In this document: positions 16,041 to 25,769 of the stretch, one piece after another | Layout: each line of letters starts with the position of its first letter | Position numbering within the stretch: position 1 is the stretch's first letter | Assembly: GCA_934167695.1 (NCBI GenBank) | Contig: CAKPLP010000009.1 | Coordinates: 1 to 50,962 of the forward strand | Reading direction: 5' to 3' | Source of the DNA: an uncultured Bacilli bacterium | GTDB lineage: Bacteria; Bacillota_I; Bacilli_A; RF39; UBA660 | Length of the DNA stretch: 50,962 nt | Translations under genes and position numbers: made by a program | Notes under the pieces: generated by a model | Databases searched by the model: none | Told to the model about the DNA's origin: nothing | Seen by the model: the letters and a program-made list of their open reading frames with translations, nothing else

Positions 16041-17208
16041 ATTCTAGAGAATTTAGTATAGAATGACCTATTGTAGGTTTTTCTATATCAAAGTTTTCTG
16101 CGATTGTTGCTCCTATATCTGCTAAAGTTTCTAAAACTGGTAGTCTTTTAGGATTTATAAAGTTTCTACTATATATAATAACTGGTACGTTTTCTCTAGT
16201 GTGATCATTTCCTGTGAAAGTAGGGTCGTTTCCATGATCTGCAGTTATTATTAATAAATCATCTGTTTCTAATTTATTTAAAATAATAGGTATATTTACA
16301 TCGAATTCTTCTAATGCTTTAGCATAGCCATCTACATCTCTTATATGTCCATATAAACTATCAAAATCACTTAGGTTTGCAATACATAGTCCTGTAAATT
16401 TTTTATCCATTATATCGGTTAGTTTATTAACAACTTCAATATTATTACAAGCTTTTATAGTTTTATTAATGCCTTGTTTATCAAATATATCGTTTGTTTT
16501 GCCTATTCCTATTACATTGTAGTTATTTTCATTTAAATTGTCTAAAATGGTCTTTTCTGGCGGTTTTACAGCATAATCCTTTCTTCCTGTATTGCTTAGT
16601 TTAAAGTTTCCTACTTTTCCTGTAAATGGTCTTGCTATTACTCTACCTACCCTCCACTCTTCTTTTAGGGTTATTGCTCTTATTTTTTCACAGTATTCAT
16701 GAAGTGTTGATACAGGTATTACATCTTCGTGTGCCGCTACTTGTAAATCTGAATCAGCTGATGTATAAACTATTAAAGAGCCATAGTTAAGTTCTTTTTC
16801 TCCTAATTCATTAATTATGTCGTTACTATTATTACAACATTTATTTCCTATAATTCTTCTTCCGGTTATATATTCTATACTATCTAATATTTCAGTAGGA
16901 AAGCCATCATTAAATGTTTTAAAGGGAATATTAGATTCAATGCCCATCATTTCATAATGACCGTTTAAACTATCTTTACCGGCGTTATTTGGTTTAGCGA
17001 TTGTATAATAAGCTTCTACTTCGTTATCTTCATTCATATTTAAAGTGTTTAGAAAACCTATTTTTTTTAAATTTGGGATAAATAGATCTGTTTTTTCTAC
17101 TATATGTCCTAGGGTATTTGCTCCTTGATCTCCATACTTTTCAGCGTCACTGGCCTCCCCTACTCCTACTGAATCTAATACTAGTAGAAAGACTCTTTTA
17201 TATTTCAT
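16039..17208 (-). CDS. deoB: Phosphopentomutase
   Basis: Interconverts ribose (or deoxyribose) 1-phosphate and 5-phosphate in nucleoside salvage. 389 residues, alkaline-phosphatase superfamily. Metal and active-site motifs: LDSVGVGEASDAEKYGD (about 11-27), the phosphoacceptor Thr in ANTLGH, and ITADHGNDPTFTGNDHTREN near the C-terminus with the metal-binding Asp and His residues. It starts 16 nt after xerD on the same strand, an operon order (xerD-drm) conserved in Bacillus. Confidence 0.97.
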   Translation of the reverse strand: MKYKRVFLLVLDSVGVGEASDAEKYGDQGANTLGHIVEKTDLFIPNLKKIGFLNTLNMNEDNEVEAYYTIAKPNNAGKDSLNGHYEMMGIESNIPFKTFNDGFPTEILDSIEYITGRRIIGNKCCNNSNDIINELGEKELNYGSLIVYTSADSDLQVAAHEDVIPVSTLHEYCEKIRAITLKEEWRVGRVIARPFTGKVGNFKLSNTGRKDYAVKPPEKTILDNLNENNYNVIGIGKTNDIFDKQGINKTIKACNNIEVVNKLTDIMDKKFTGLCIANLSDFDSLYGHIRDVDGYAKALEEFDVNIPIILNKLETDDLLIITADHGNDPTFTGNDHTRENVPVIIYSRNFINPKRLPVLETLADIGATIAENFDIEKPTIGHSILNSLE

Positions 17209-17224
17209 ATTTAATCATTCTCCT

Positions 17225-18127
17225 TTATTTGTTTTCTCTTGGATGATAGTATTCATAATCATGTGTTACTTTTTCATCACTTATATGAGTATATATTTTT
17301 GTTGTTGAAATATCTTGATGTCCTAACATTTCTTGAATACTTCTTAAGTCAGCACCATTATTTAGTAAATGAGTTGCAAAAGAATGCCTTAAAGTGTGTG
17401 GTGAGTATTCATCGTTTAAATTTTTGTCATGAAGAAGTTTTTTAATAATTTTAAAGAAACCTTGTCTGGTCATTTGTTTACCATGATTGTTTAAAAATAA
17501 GAACTCAACATTATTGTTTTTCTTTATTAATAAGTGTCTTTTTTCGATGTATATATTTAAGTAATACATCGAATATTCTCCTATAGGTATTATTCTTTCT
17601 TTATTTCCCTTACCTACTAATCTGATGATACAATTTGTAAAATCTATATTATTAACGGTAATATTTACCAATTCACTTACTCTTAGTCCTGTACCATACA
17701 TTAATTCTAACATGGCTTTATTACGATAGTCATAGATATTATTTAATTTTATATCTAATAATTCATTTACTTCATTCACTGTTAAAGCTTTTGGTAAAGC
17801 TTTTTTTAATTTTGGTCTTTTCATAGTCAATGATACATCTTTATTAACTATTTTTTCTCTTAATAAATAAGCATGAAAATTTTTTATTGTAGTTAATTTA
17901 TGAGCGATAGTGGTAGTTTTATCATTTTCATTAATTTGATGTTTTAAAAAATTTTCAATGTCTTCTTCTGTTATGCTAATAACATTAAAATTATCCGAGT
18001 ATAGAGTGGATAAATATTTTTTATATACTTTTAAGTCATTGGCATATGATGATCTGGTTTTAGTTGATAGTCCTTTTTCAAAGGTACAATAGTTTAAAAA
18101 GTCAATTATTGCTTCATCAAAATTCAT
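17225..18127 (-). CDS. xerD: Tyrosine recombinase XerD-type
   Basis: Site-specific recombinase that resolves chromosome dimers at dif together with XerC. 300 residues: N-terminal SAM-like core-binding domain (about 1-90), then the catalytic domain. All catalytic residues are present: Arg149 (GTGLRVSEL), the beta-hairpin Lys of VGKGNKERI, His244 and Arg247 (HTLRHSF), His270 (LGHQDIS) and Tyr279 (IYTH). I call it XerD because of the xerD-deoB gene order. The second paralogue lies at 41153-42076. Confidence 0.9.
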   Translation of the reverse strand: MNFDEAIIDFLNYCTFEKGLSTKTRSSYANDLKVYKKYLSTLYSDNFNVISITEEDIENFLKHQINENDKTTTIAHKLTTIKNFHAYLLREKIVNKDVSLTMKRPKLKKALPKALTVNEVNELLDIKLNNIYDYRNKAMLELMYGTGLRVSELVNITVNNIDFTNCIIRLVGKGNKERIIPIGEYSMYYLNIYIEKRHLLIKKNNNVEFLFLNNHGKQMTRQGFFKIIKKLLHDKNLNDEYSPHTLRHSFATHLLNNGADLRSIQEMLGHQDISTTKIYTHISDEKVTHDYEYYHPRENK

Positions 18128-18245
18128 CTTACCACCTATTTAATTATATCGTATATTTGGCATTTTTACAATGATTATACAAATACTAAACTTTTTAATT
18201 TTGATATTGTATGGTATAATACTCTTGGTTTTGATGGAGGTTATT

Positions 18246-19475
18246 ATGATTGGTGAACCGTTGGCAAAAAAAATGTCTCCTAATAGTTTAGATGAGATTA
18301 TTGGTCAAAAACATTTAATTGGTGATAATAAAATATTGACTAATTTAGTGAAGAATAAAAAGCTTTTTTCGATGATCCTTTATGGTAAACCAGGAATTGG
18401 TAAAACTAGTATTAGTCAGGCTATTGTGAATGATTTAGGTGTACGTTATCGTTTTTTGAATGCTGTAAGTAATTCTAAAAAGGATATTGATATAGTAATA
18501 GAAGAAGCTAAAATGTATGATGGTTTAGTTTTAATTATTGATGAGATACATCGTTTAAATAAGGATAAACAAGATATATTACTACCTTGCCTTGAAAGTG
18601 GGCTAATAATATTGATTGGTATGACTACGGCTAATCCCTATCATTCAATTAATCCTGCGATTAGAAGTAGATGTCAATTATTTGAACTTAAAGAATTAAC
18701 TAATGATGATATTGTTATGGGATTAAATAAAGCTATAAAAAGTAAATATTTAAATAATATAAAAATAGATGAAAAATCAGTTAATTTGATAGCTCATCTT
18801 TCTGGTAATGATCTTCGATTTGCTTATAATTTACTGGAAATAGCTTATTATTCTACGGATAACCAAATAATTACAGAAGATATAATTAGAAGTATTAATT
18901 CTAAACCGGTTTTTTTTAGTGATAAAAATGGTGATGGTCATTATGAGGTTTTAAGTGGATTGCAAAAGTCAATTCGTGGTAGTGATGTTGATGCATCTTT
19001 ACATTATTTAGCAAGATTATTATTAGAAGGTGATTTAGATTCTATTTATAGAAGACTTAGTGTTATTGCCTATGAAGATATTGGTTTAGCTAATCCTTCT
19101 ATTGGTCCTAGATTAGATGCTGCTATTAATGCGGCTGAAAGGGTTGGGTTACCAGAAGCTAGAATTCCACTTGGAACAATAGTCTGTGAAATGGCACTTT
19201 CTCCTAAAAGTAATACTGCTCATTTGGCTTTTGATGAGGCTATTAGTGATGTTGAGAGTGGTAATTGTGGAAATATTCCTAATCATCTAAAACAAAATAG
19301 TACTGATTATAAATATCCTCATGATTATAAGGGAGCTTATGTAGTACAACAATATTTACCTAATAAAATAAAAAATAAAAAGTATTATCATCCTAAAGAT
19401 ATAGGATATGAAATAAATTTTAAGCAAGTCTATGAAAAATTAGAACAAATAAAAAATAAGAATCCAAATAATTAA
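18246..19475 (+). CDS. rarA: Replication-associated recombination protein A (MgsA/WHIP family AAA+ ATPase)
   Basis: AAA+ ATPase related to clamp loaders that acts at stalled replication forks. 409 residues from the ATG at 18246, which has the RBS TGGAGG; the longer reading frame begins in non-homologous sequence. Motifs: MSPNSLDEIIGQKHLIG (about 11-27), Walker A GKPGIGKTSI, Walker B LIIDEIHRLNK, sensor-1 MTTANP, arginine finger in AIRSRC. The C-terminal MgsA tetramerisation region includes YEDIGLANP and LPEARIPLG, then MALSPKSN. Divergent from xerD. Confidence 0.95.
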   Translation: MIGEPLAKKMSPNSLDEIIGQKHLIGDNKILTNLVKNKKLFSMILYGKPGIGKTSISQAIVNDLGVRYRFLNAVSNSKKDIDIVIEEAKMYDGLVLIIDEIHRLNKDKQDILLPCLESGLIILIGMTTANPYHSINPAIRSRCQLFELKELTNDDIVMGLNKAIKSKYLNNIKIDEKSVNLIAHLSGNDLRFAYNLLEIAYYSTDNQIITEDIIRSINSKPVFFSDKNGDGHYEVLSGLQKSIRGSDVDASLHYLARLLLEGDLDSIYRRLSVIAYEDIGLANPSIGPRLDAAINAAERVGLPEARIPLGTIVCEMALSPKSNTAHLAFDEAISDVESGNCGNIPNHLKQNSTDYKYPHDYKGAYVVQQYLPNKIKNKKYYHPKDIGYEINFKQVYEKLEQIKNKNPNN

Positions 19476-19498
19476 TGACTTTGAATTCTTATTTTTTT
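19455..19498. terminator. Bidirectional terminator between rarA and holA
   Basis: AATAAGAATCCAAA pairs with TTTGAATTCTTATT (one bulged base) and is flanked by A- and T-runs on the two sides. Confidence 0.8.
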
Positions 19499-20426
19499 AT
19501 ATATTTAAAATAAACATTTCTAGAGGCTTTTTAATATCATAAATTCCGCTTTTTATTTTTAAATCTAAATCTCCTAATTTTTTTAATAAGTTTTCTATTT
19601 CGTCTTTTGAAATATTTCTAAGTAATTCCATTGTCTTTTCAATTCTATATGGATGTATTTCTAAAGTTGTTGCTATCTCTTGCTTTTTCTTATTTTCATC
19701 CATTAGCAATGTTACTTGTTCTAAAAGTCGTAATTGACTTTCTAACAATGCTAGAATGCCTATATCCTCTATATTAAAGTTATGTAATTTTTGATATGTT
19801 ATTAAAGCTTCTTTTTTGTTCATTGAAGATATATATTTTACTAAATCATAGGTTAACTGAGTAGTATCATTTACACTTTTGTAACAAATATTTTTTATAT
19901 CTTCTATACATATTGTTTTTTCTGGATATTTGTATTGTTTTAACTTATCACATTCATTTTTTATAGAATCTAGGTTATTATTGGTATAATCCTTTAACAT
20001 TTGGATTACTTCTATTGAAGGGTTATACTCTTTTAATTCATCTTTTATTATTTTTTCAGGATTTATTTCTAATTTTAAATAATTTGTAAGACTTTTTAAC
20101 TCTTTTGTGATTTTTTTTCTTGTATCTAATTTGTTTGATAACATTATTAGAAGATTATCTGTATTGGAATTTTTTAGATAACTTAGTAAATGAGTAGTTA
20201 GTTTATCATTTATATCTAATAGGTCAATATTTTTAATAATTATAACTTTTTTTTCTGTTAAAAAAGAGTATGTATCCAAATCTTCTAATACTGAATCAAG
20301 AGTATTTTCTACTAAATCATATTCGTTTGTAATATTATTTTGAAAATTTTTCTCTTTTATAATTTTTTGAATTTGCTTTAAATATGAAAATGTATCACTG
20401 TATTCTAAAAGGTAGTTATTGTTCAT
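19497..20426 (-). CDS. holA: DNA polymerase III delta subunit
   Basis: Clamp-loader subunit that opens the sliding clamp. 309 residues, of YqeN/HolA type: a degenerate AAA+ fold with LITYQKLHN and LLESQLRLLEQV in the C-terminal collar and KSGIYDIKKPLEMFIL at the end. The N-terminal nucleotide-binding motif is absent, as normal for delta. It overlaps alaS by 11 nt, at the end of the T-box-controlled operon, an unusual setting that ties clamp-loader supply to alanyl-tRNA charging unless holA has its own promoter. Confidence 0.85.
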   Translation of the reverse strand: MNNNYLLEYSDTFSYLKQIQKIIKEKNFQNNITNEYDLVENTLDSVLEDLDTYSFLTEKKVIIIKNIDLLDINDKLTTHLLSYLKNSNTDNLLIMLSNKLDTRKKITKELKSLTNYLKLEINPEKIIKDELKEYNPSIEVIQMLKDYTNNNLDSIKNECDKLKQYKYPEKTICIEDIKNICYKSVNDTTQLTYDLVKYISSMNKKEALITYQKLHNFNIEDIGILALLESQLRLLEQVTLLMDENKKKQEIATTLEIHPYRIEKTMELLRNISKDEIENLLKKLGDLDLKIKSGIYDIKKPLEMFILNI

Positions 20427-23109
20427 TTTTTATTATTTTCTCCAAATTTGTATAAACTTCCGTTAACTTCATATTTGTTTTTCCGCCACCTTGAGCGAAA
20501 GTTTTGCTTCCTCCACCATTTCCTAATGAGATTTGAGCTGCTTCTTTTACAACATATCCGGCGTTAATGTCACAGTTGCTTCTACATAAGAAGTTTACAG
20601 AGTTATCTTCTTTAATATTTACAAAGAAAATTAATCCTTTTTCCATTTCATTTATTAATGTATCTGCTATAGTTTTTAAAAGTTCAACATCTTTATGTTT
20701 TACTTCCATAATTAAAGCTTTAGTAGAACCATAATTTTTTATATGATTTCGATATTCATCCAAGTTATTTAAAGTTTTTTGTTCTCTTAATTTTAAATAT
20801 TTTTTCTCTAACTCTTTTACTTCTTGTTGAATGTAATTTAATTCATTTTGATTAAAAATAATGTCTTTATAGCTTGTTGGCTTACTATTATCTATTTCTA
20901 CATCGAATTCTAGAGAAATATCCATCTTTTTAGCATCTTCTAAGATGTTTTTAGCTTTCATTAATAGTTTTATCATTTCATCATTATATGGTTTTATAAT
21001 ATCAAATAAAGTTTGATCAATTTTTGTATTTGTGACTGCTTCTATTCTATATACATTACTTCCTTTACTCTCATAAGAGAAAATTGCAAATTTCTTGATA
21101 TCTTTTGTATTATTAGCATGTGTTCCGCCACATAATTCGATTGATTTACCCATTTTTACTACTCTAACTACATCACCATATTTTTCTGTAAATAATGCCA
21201 TAGCTCCTAGTTGTTTAGCTTTATCGATTGGCATTACTTCAGTAGAAATAATTAGATTTTTACTAATTAATTCATTTACTCTATTTTCTACTTTTACAAT
21301 GTCATCATCTGTTAATTTACCAGAATATGTAAAATCTAGTCGTAAACGTTCATTATCAACATACGAACCTGCTTGACTGATATCTTTATCAATTATCTCT
21401 CTTAAGGCGTAATGAAGTAAATGAACACTACTATGATTAGCTTCTGTTTGCTTTCTTTTATCTTTATCTACAACTACTTCACATTCATCGCCTACATTTA
21501 TTTTTCCATCTAGTAGTTTTATTTTATGAATATTTTGACCATTTGGACCTTTAAAGACATCAATTACACGAGCTTTAAAATTCTTACCTATAATCATTCC
21601 AGTATCATTTACTTGTCCTCCTGCTGTTGCATATAGACAAGTTCTTTTTAAAGCAATATATCCATCATGATCTAGTGTAGGAATTAGACTATCTTTAGTA
21701 AATATTGCTAAAACGTTTGTTTTTAAACGGTAAATACCATAAGTAAATGTCGATTTTTCTGTAAAGTCTAACAATACTTGTTTTTGAGATGCCATTGCAC
21801 TTTTTGTACGGGATGCTTTTTTTGCAAGTTCTTTTTGTGAAAGCATATATTTATTAAACTCTTCCTTATTAGTTGTATAACCTAATTCATGTAAATACTC
21901 TTCTGTAAGTTCAAATGGAAAACCATAGGTATCATATAATTTGAAAGCATCTGCTCCACTTAGTATTCCATCAGTAGATTTTTTTAACATTTCTTTTAAA
22001 ACTCTTTCTCCATCGTTAAGAGTAGAAAGGAATAGTTTTTCTTCTTGTAATATTTTTGTTTCTACGATAACTTGTTTGTTTCGTAAATATGGATAGGCTT
22101 GTTCCATTGTTTCAATTACTGTACTTACTAATTTGTACATAAATGGTTCATTTAAACCTAATTTTTTACCTGCACGAACACTTCTTCTTAATAGTCTACG
22201 TAATACATAGCCTCGACCTGAATTTGAAAAATTGGCATCATCACTTAGTGCAAATGTTAATGCTCTTATGTGATCTGCAATTATTTTTATATCTGTTTGA
22301 CCTTGATATAGGATATTTGTTAAATCTTCTATATGTTTAATTATCGGCATGAATAAGTCTGTTTCGAAGTTACTGTCTACATCTTGGAAGATTAGACACC
22401 ATCTTTCTAGTCCGGCACCTGTATCGATATTTTTGTGTGGTAGTTCTTTGTATTCTTCACGTGGTACATTTTCAACTGAATTATACTGACTAAATACATT
22501 ATTCCATATTTCAATATATCTTTCTTGGTCTTCATCTTTTTTAAACTTATCAAGTGCTGTTTTGTCAGGATCGTATTTATCTCCACGATCATAGAAAATT
22601 TCACTGTCTGGGCCACATGGACCTGCACCAATTTCCCAGAAGTTTCCTTCTAATGGAATAATATGGTCCTTTAACATTCCTACTTGAATCCATTTATCGT
22701 AGGCTTCTTCATCTTTTGTATAAACTGTAACGTATAATTTTTCTTTAGGTATTGCAAAATACTGCTCGCTTGTTAGTAAATCCCATGCAAATTCGATTGC
22801 TTCATTTTTAAAATAATCTCCAATAGAAAAGTTACCCATCATTTCAAAGAATGTTTGATGTCTTTTTGTAACTCCTACGTTTTCAATGTCATTTGTTCTA
22901 ATACATTTTTGAATATTTGTTAATCTTTTACAGCTTGGAACTTCTGTACCGTCAAAATATTTTTTTAATGGTGTAACACCAGCATTTATCCAAAGCAATG
23001 AATCATCATTTATTGGTACAAGTGGTGCACTTTCTACTATTTTGTGACCTTTACTAGTAAAATAATTTAGCCACATATTTCTAATTTCTATATGAGTCAT
23101 TTTTCTCAT
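20416..23109 (-). CDS. alaS: Alanyl-tRNA synthetase
   Basis: Charges tRNA-Ala. 897 residues, all four modules: class II catalytic domain (FTSKGHKIVESAPLVP, then RTNDIENVGVTKRHQTFFEMMGN), tRNA-recognition domain, editing domain with zinc site (HSSVHLLHYALR and CGGTHANNT) and C-Ala domain (GNGGGSKTFAQGGG). The ATG at 23109 overlaps the stop of the upstream kinase gene (ATGA), so translation is coupled; an internal ATG at 23100 is an alternative. Regulated by the alanine T-box at 23701-23842. Confidence 0.97.
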   Translation of the reverse strand: MRKMTHIEIRNMWLNYFTSKGHKIVESAPLVPINDDSLLWINAGVTPLKKYFDGTEVPSCKRLTNIQKCIRTNDIENVGVTKRHQTFFEMMGNFSIGDYFKNEAIEFAWDLLTSEQYFAIPKEKLYVTVYTKDEEAYDKWIQVGMLKDHIIPLEGNFWEIGAGPCGPDSEIFYDRGDKYDPDKTALDKFKKDEDQERYIEIWNNVFSQYNSVENVPREEYKELPHKNIDTGAGLERWCLIFQDVDSNFETDLFMPIIKHIEDLTNILYQGQTDIKIIADHIRALTFALSDDANFSNSGRGYVLRRLLRRSVRAGKKLGLNEPFMYKLVSTVIETMEQAYPYLRNKQVIVETKILQEEKLFLSTLNDGERVLKEMLKKSTDGILSGADAFKLYDTYGFPFELTEEYLHELGYTTNKEEFNKYMLSQKELAKKASRTKSAMASQKQVLLDFTEKSTFTYGIYRLKTNVLAIFTKDSLIPTLDHDGYIALKRTCLYATAGGQVNDTGMIIGKNFKARVIDVFKGPNGQNIHKIKLLDGKINVGDECEVVVDKDKRKQTEANHSSVHLLHYALREIIDKDISQAGSYVDNERLRLDFTYSGKLTDDDIVKVENRVNELISKNLIISTEVMPIDKAKQLGAMALFTEKYGDVVRVVKMGKSIELCGGTHANNTKDIKKFAIFSYESKGSNVYRIEAVTNTKIDQTLFDIIKPYNDEMIKLLMKAKNILEDAKKMDISLEFDVEIDNSKPTSYKDIIFNQNELNYIQQEVKELEKKYLKLREQKTLNNLDEYRNHIKNYGSTKALIMEVKHKDVELLKTIADTLINEMEKGLIFFVNIKEDNSVNFLCRSNCDINAGYVVKEAAQISLGNGGGSKTFAQGGGKTNMKLTEVYTNLEKIIKNEQ

Positions 23110-23666
23110 ATACTTTCACTTCCATTCTCTATTTTTTTTAACAATTTTTCTAATTTATTTTGATAATCTTCTAAATTTGAATTATTTAGTATATAGTAGT
23201 CAGCATATGCTATAGGTCCACCTTTAGCTAAGTTTTCTATTTCACTAATGTCCCTGTCCTTTATTTCGTTAGTATTAAATGGCCTATCTTTTCTACTTCC
23301 TATTCTTTTATATCTTATATTTTTGTCTGCAACAATGCTTATTATTATTAAATTATCGAACTTTTCCTTTAAAATTTTATATTCTTCCCATGAGTATAGT
23401 CCATCTAAAACTATATCATTTGTTTTTTGGAGTAGACTTATTTTTTCTAATAAAAGTTTGGCGACTGCACCCATACCATATTTTTTTCTAAGATCTTCTC
23501 GGAATTTTTTTTGACTTTCTGGAGTTATTTCAATTTGCTCTTCTTTCATTTTTTCATATATTACTCCGCCAAAATATATTTTCTTGTAACCAATTTTTTC
23601 TAAATATTCACTGGCAATAGATTTTCCACTTCCAGCCATTCCTACTATAGCGATAATTTTTCCCAT
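23106..23666 (-). CDS. P-loop nucleotide kinase-like ATPase (UPF0200 / dephospho-CoA-kinase-like)
   Basis: 186 residues from the ATG at 23666, which has the strong RBS AAGGAGG; the longer frame runs back into the T-box leader and is not real. Walker A GMAGSGKS (9-16) is followed by YFGGVIYEKMKEEQIEIT, KKYGMGAVAKLLLEKI, DGLYSWEEYKIL and ADYYILNN, the pattern of the archaeal-type UPF0200 kinases rather than classical bacterial CoaE, which lacks the GMGAVAK motif. The substrate is not known; a nucleotide or dephospho-CoA is likely. It is the first gene after the alanine T-box and is coupled to alaS. Confidence 0.7.
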   Translation of the reverse strand: MGKIIAIVGMAGSGKSIASEYLEKIGYKKIYFGGVIYEKMKEEQIEITPESQKKFREDLRKKYGMGAVAKLLLEKISLLQKTNDIVLDGLYSWEEYKILKEKFDNLIIISIVADKNIRYKRIGSRKDRPFNTNEIKDRDISEIENLAKGGPIAYADYYILNNSNLEDYQNKLEKLLKKIENGSESI

Positions 23667-23700
23667 ATTAAGCCTCCTTTTAACTATTATACACAAATAA

Positions 23701-23842
23701 AAGACCTTTTTAGGAGGATGCTTCACTTACACCCGGTACCATCCTAAAATTGGTCTTAATTTAGATAACGGTTTTACCCGAAAAAACTCCAAAGTAGCTT
23801 TTCCTAAAATGTGTTAGCTTTCACCTAATCTAACTCTCTAAT
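23701..23842 (-). promoter_or_regulatory. T-box riboswitch, alanine specifier, controlling kinase-alaS-holA
   Basis: Minus-strand leader with T-box hallmarks: the AGAGAG start of stem I (about 23835-23840), GGTGAAAG distal loop, then specifier GCT (23796-23798) in AAAAGCTACTTTGGAG, an alanine codon followed by the usual purine. The T-box sequence AGGATGGTACCGGGTG (about 23730-23745) binds the uncharged tRNA acceptor end. The terminator pairs AAGACC...AGGATG with CATCCT...GGTCTT ahead of T residues (23701-23755). The downstream alaS confirms the specificity. Confidence 0.9.
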
Positions 23843-23874
23843 TTTATTTTAGTACTTTTCTTTTTCATTGTTTT

Positions 23875-25017
23875 TTAATTATTGGTTATATTCTCTAACT
23901 TTTCTAATAGACGAACTTTTTCATCAATGAAAGTTAAGATTATTTTTAATGTTGCAACTGCTGGTGTAGCAACTATCATTCCTATGATACCAAAGAAATG
24001 ACCAAAAATCAATAGCCCTAACATAATTGTTACAGGATGTAGTTTCATTGTATGTCCCATGATTAATGGTTGATAGAAATTATTTTCTAAACTTTGGACA
24101 ATTATTATAGAAATTATTGTAAATATTCCTGTTAATGGAGAAATAGTAAAGCCTACAGCGATTGCTGGTATAGCTCCAATCCATGGTCCAAAGTATGGTA
24201 TGACATCTGTTATTGCACAAAATAAAGCAAAGATAAGTGGTGCTTTTAAGCCGGCTAGCGTTAATCCTATTGCTTGGCTAATGAATACAAGTGACATAAC
24301 TAATAATACTCCTTGGACGTATCCTCTTAGTGAATGATTAATTCTTCTTACTAAATCTTTAGTATTATCATGATACTTTTGTGGTATAAAATGGTATATC
24401 TTTTTTGTTACCTTTTGATAATCATATGATAAATAAAAACTGATCATTAAACTTAAAATGATAGTTGTTATAGAAGAAATTAAAGTTTTTGTTCCTCCTA
24501 TTAATGTTTGAGGTATATTTGTTGAAATATCATTTGCCATGTTTCCGATAGTAGTAAAGATATTTTTCTTAATATTGTCAAAAATGATACCATCGGTGTT
24601 TGCAAAAATATTATTTACCATATTTTTTAACTCATCTAGGATTGATGGTGTTGCATTTATTAATTCTTTTATTTGGACAACAAAGTTTGGTATAACAAGT
24701 CCAAGTGCTAATCCTACTATTCCCAATAATAATGCGTAGACAATTATACAAGCGACTATTTTAGGAATTTTTTTGCTACTTATTTTATTTATTAGCGGAG
24801 ATAGTAACCATGCAATAATAAACCCTATAAATAATGGTAGAATTACAGTTAATAATTCACCTATGAACACAAAAAAATGAATTTTATTTAGTAAATAGAA
24901 TATTAAAACTAAAATAGTTATAAGTATTAAAATGTTTAAGTTTTTGCCTAGGTCTTTATATTCCTTTATACACTTGTTAAGGTTTTTAATATTAATTTTT
25001 TCATCTTTTTCTCTCAT
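23875..25017 (-). CDS. AI-2E family (YtvI/PerM-type) transporter
   Basis: 380-residue polytopic membrane protein with about eight transmembrane helices. Family features: a long central soluble segment (about 100-190) and the C-terminal block DVIPYFGPWIGAIPAIAVG followed by NNFYQPLIMG and LLIFGHFFGIIGMIVATPA. Members export autoinducer-2 or sodium, or have unknown cargo, so the substrate is not assigned. Single gene upstream of the T-box operon on the same strand, with an RBS (gggaggtaatt). Confidence 0.88.
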   Translation of the reverse strand: MREKDEKINIKNLNKCIKEYKDLGKNLNILILITILVLIFYLLNKIHFFVFIGELLTVILPLFIGFIIAWLLSPLINKISSKKIPKIVACIIVYALLLGIVGLALGLVIPNFVVQIKELINATPSILDELKNMVNNIFANTDGIIFDNIKKNIFTTIGNMANDISTNIPQTLIGGTKTLISSITTIILSLMISFYLSYDYQKVTKKIYHFIPQKYHDNTKDLVRRINHSLRGYVQGVLLVMSLVFISQAIGLTLAGLKAPLIFALFCAITDVIPYFGPWIGAIPAIAVGFTISPLTGIFTIISIIIVQSLENNFYQPLIMGHTMKLHPVTIMLGLLIFGHFFGIIGMIVATPAVATLKIILTFIDEKVRLLEKLENITNN

Positions 25018-25147
25018 AATTACCTCCCTTATAGTTATATATTATATCATGTATATGATAAAACTTAAAGCTTGAAAAGAAATTTTAGTTTAGTTTTATC
25101 ATAGTTAAATTTTGTTTTATGAGATATAATATCTTTAGGTGATTGAT

Positions 25148-25729
25148 ATGCAAACTATTAATGAAAATATGAGTAATGAAATTATAATTAAAAATTCTAA
25201 ATTTATTTGTTTTTTATATAAAATAAGCCATGAGAATGATGCTAAAAATATATTAGAAACTATACGAAGAGAAAATCCTAAAGCAACTCATTACTGTTAT
25301 GCATATATATGTGATGAAATGAAAAAGTCTAGTGATGATGGAGAGCCTGCTGGTACTGCTGGAGTGCCAATATTAAATGTGTTAGAACATGAAAAATTGA
25401 ATTTTGTCTTATGCGTAGTAGTAAGATATTTTGGAGGAATTTTACTAGGTGCAGGAGGACTTGTTAGAGCCTATTCTAAAAGTGTAAGTGAATGTTTGAA
25501 AAAAACTAGTTTAAATGAAGTTATAAACGGTGTTTTGGTTGAATTAAGTATTAATTATAATGATATTAAAAAATTTGAATATTTATTAGGAAATCGGATA
25601 ATTGTCGAAAGAGTCTTTTCTGAGGATGTAAAATATAAAATAAAAGTAGAAAATGACTTTTTAGATGTTTTACAAAATAATAATTATACTTATAAAGTAT
25701 TAGATAATATTTATATTGAAAAACAATAA
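25148..25729 (+). CDS. YigZ / IMPACT family protein
   Basis: 193 residues from the ATG at 25148 (RBS TTAGGTGAT; the in-frame GTG at 25139 lies inside the RBS). The IMPACT-domain signature is complete: HYCYAYICDEMKKSSDDGEP, AGTAGVPIL and VVRYFGGILLGAGGLVRAYS, followed by a DUF1949-like ferredoxin fold. Bacterial members bind nucleic acid or ribosomes; the exact role is unsettled. Confidence 0.92.
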   Translation: MQTINENMSNEIIIKNSKFICFLYKISHENDAKNILETIRRENPKATHYCYAYICDEMKKSSDDGEPAGTAGVPILNVLEHEKLNFVLCVVVRYFGGILLGAGGLVRAYSKSVSECLKKTSLNEVINGVLVELSINYNDIKKFEYLLGNRIIVERVFSEDVKYKIKVENDFLDVLQNNNYTYKVLDNIYIEKQ

Positions 25730-25769
25730 AAAAGCCTTACTTCTATTATTTTGGAAGGGGCTTTTTGTT
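25728..25769. terminator. Bidirectional terminator between yigZ and thioredoxin genes
   Basis: AAAAAGCC...CTTC pairs with GGAAG...GGCTTTTT, with flanking A- and T-runs, between two convergent genes. Confidence 0.8.

Noticed and set aside
23667..23726. N-terminal extension MKHPPKKVFYL... of the kinase gene
   Set aside because: It lies in the T-box terminator hairpin, and the strong RBS AAGGAGG sits right before the ATG at 23666.
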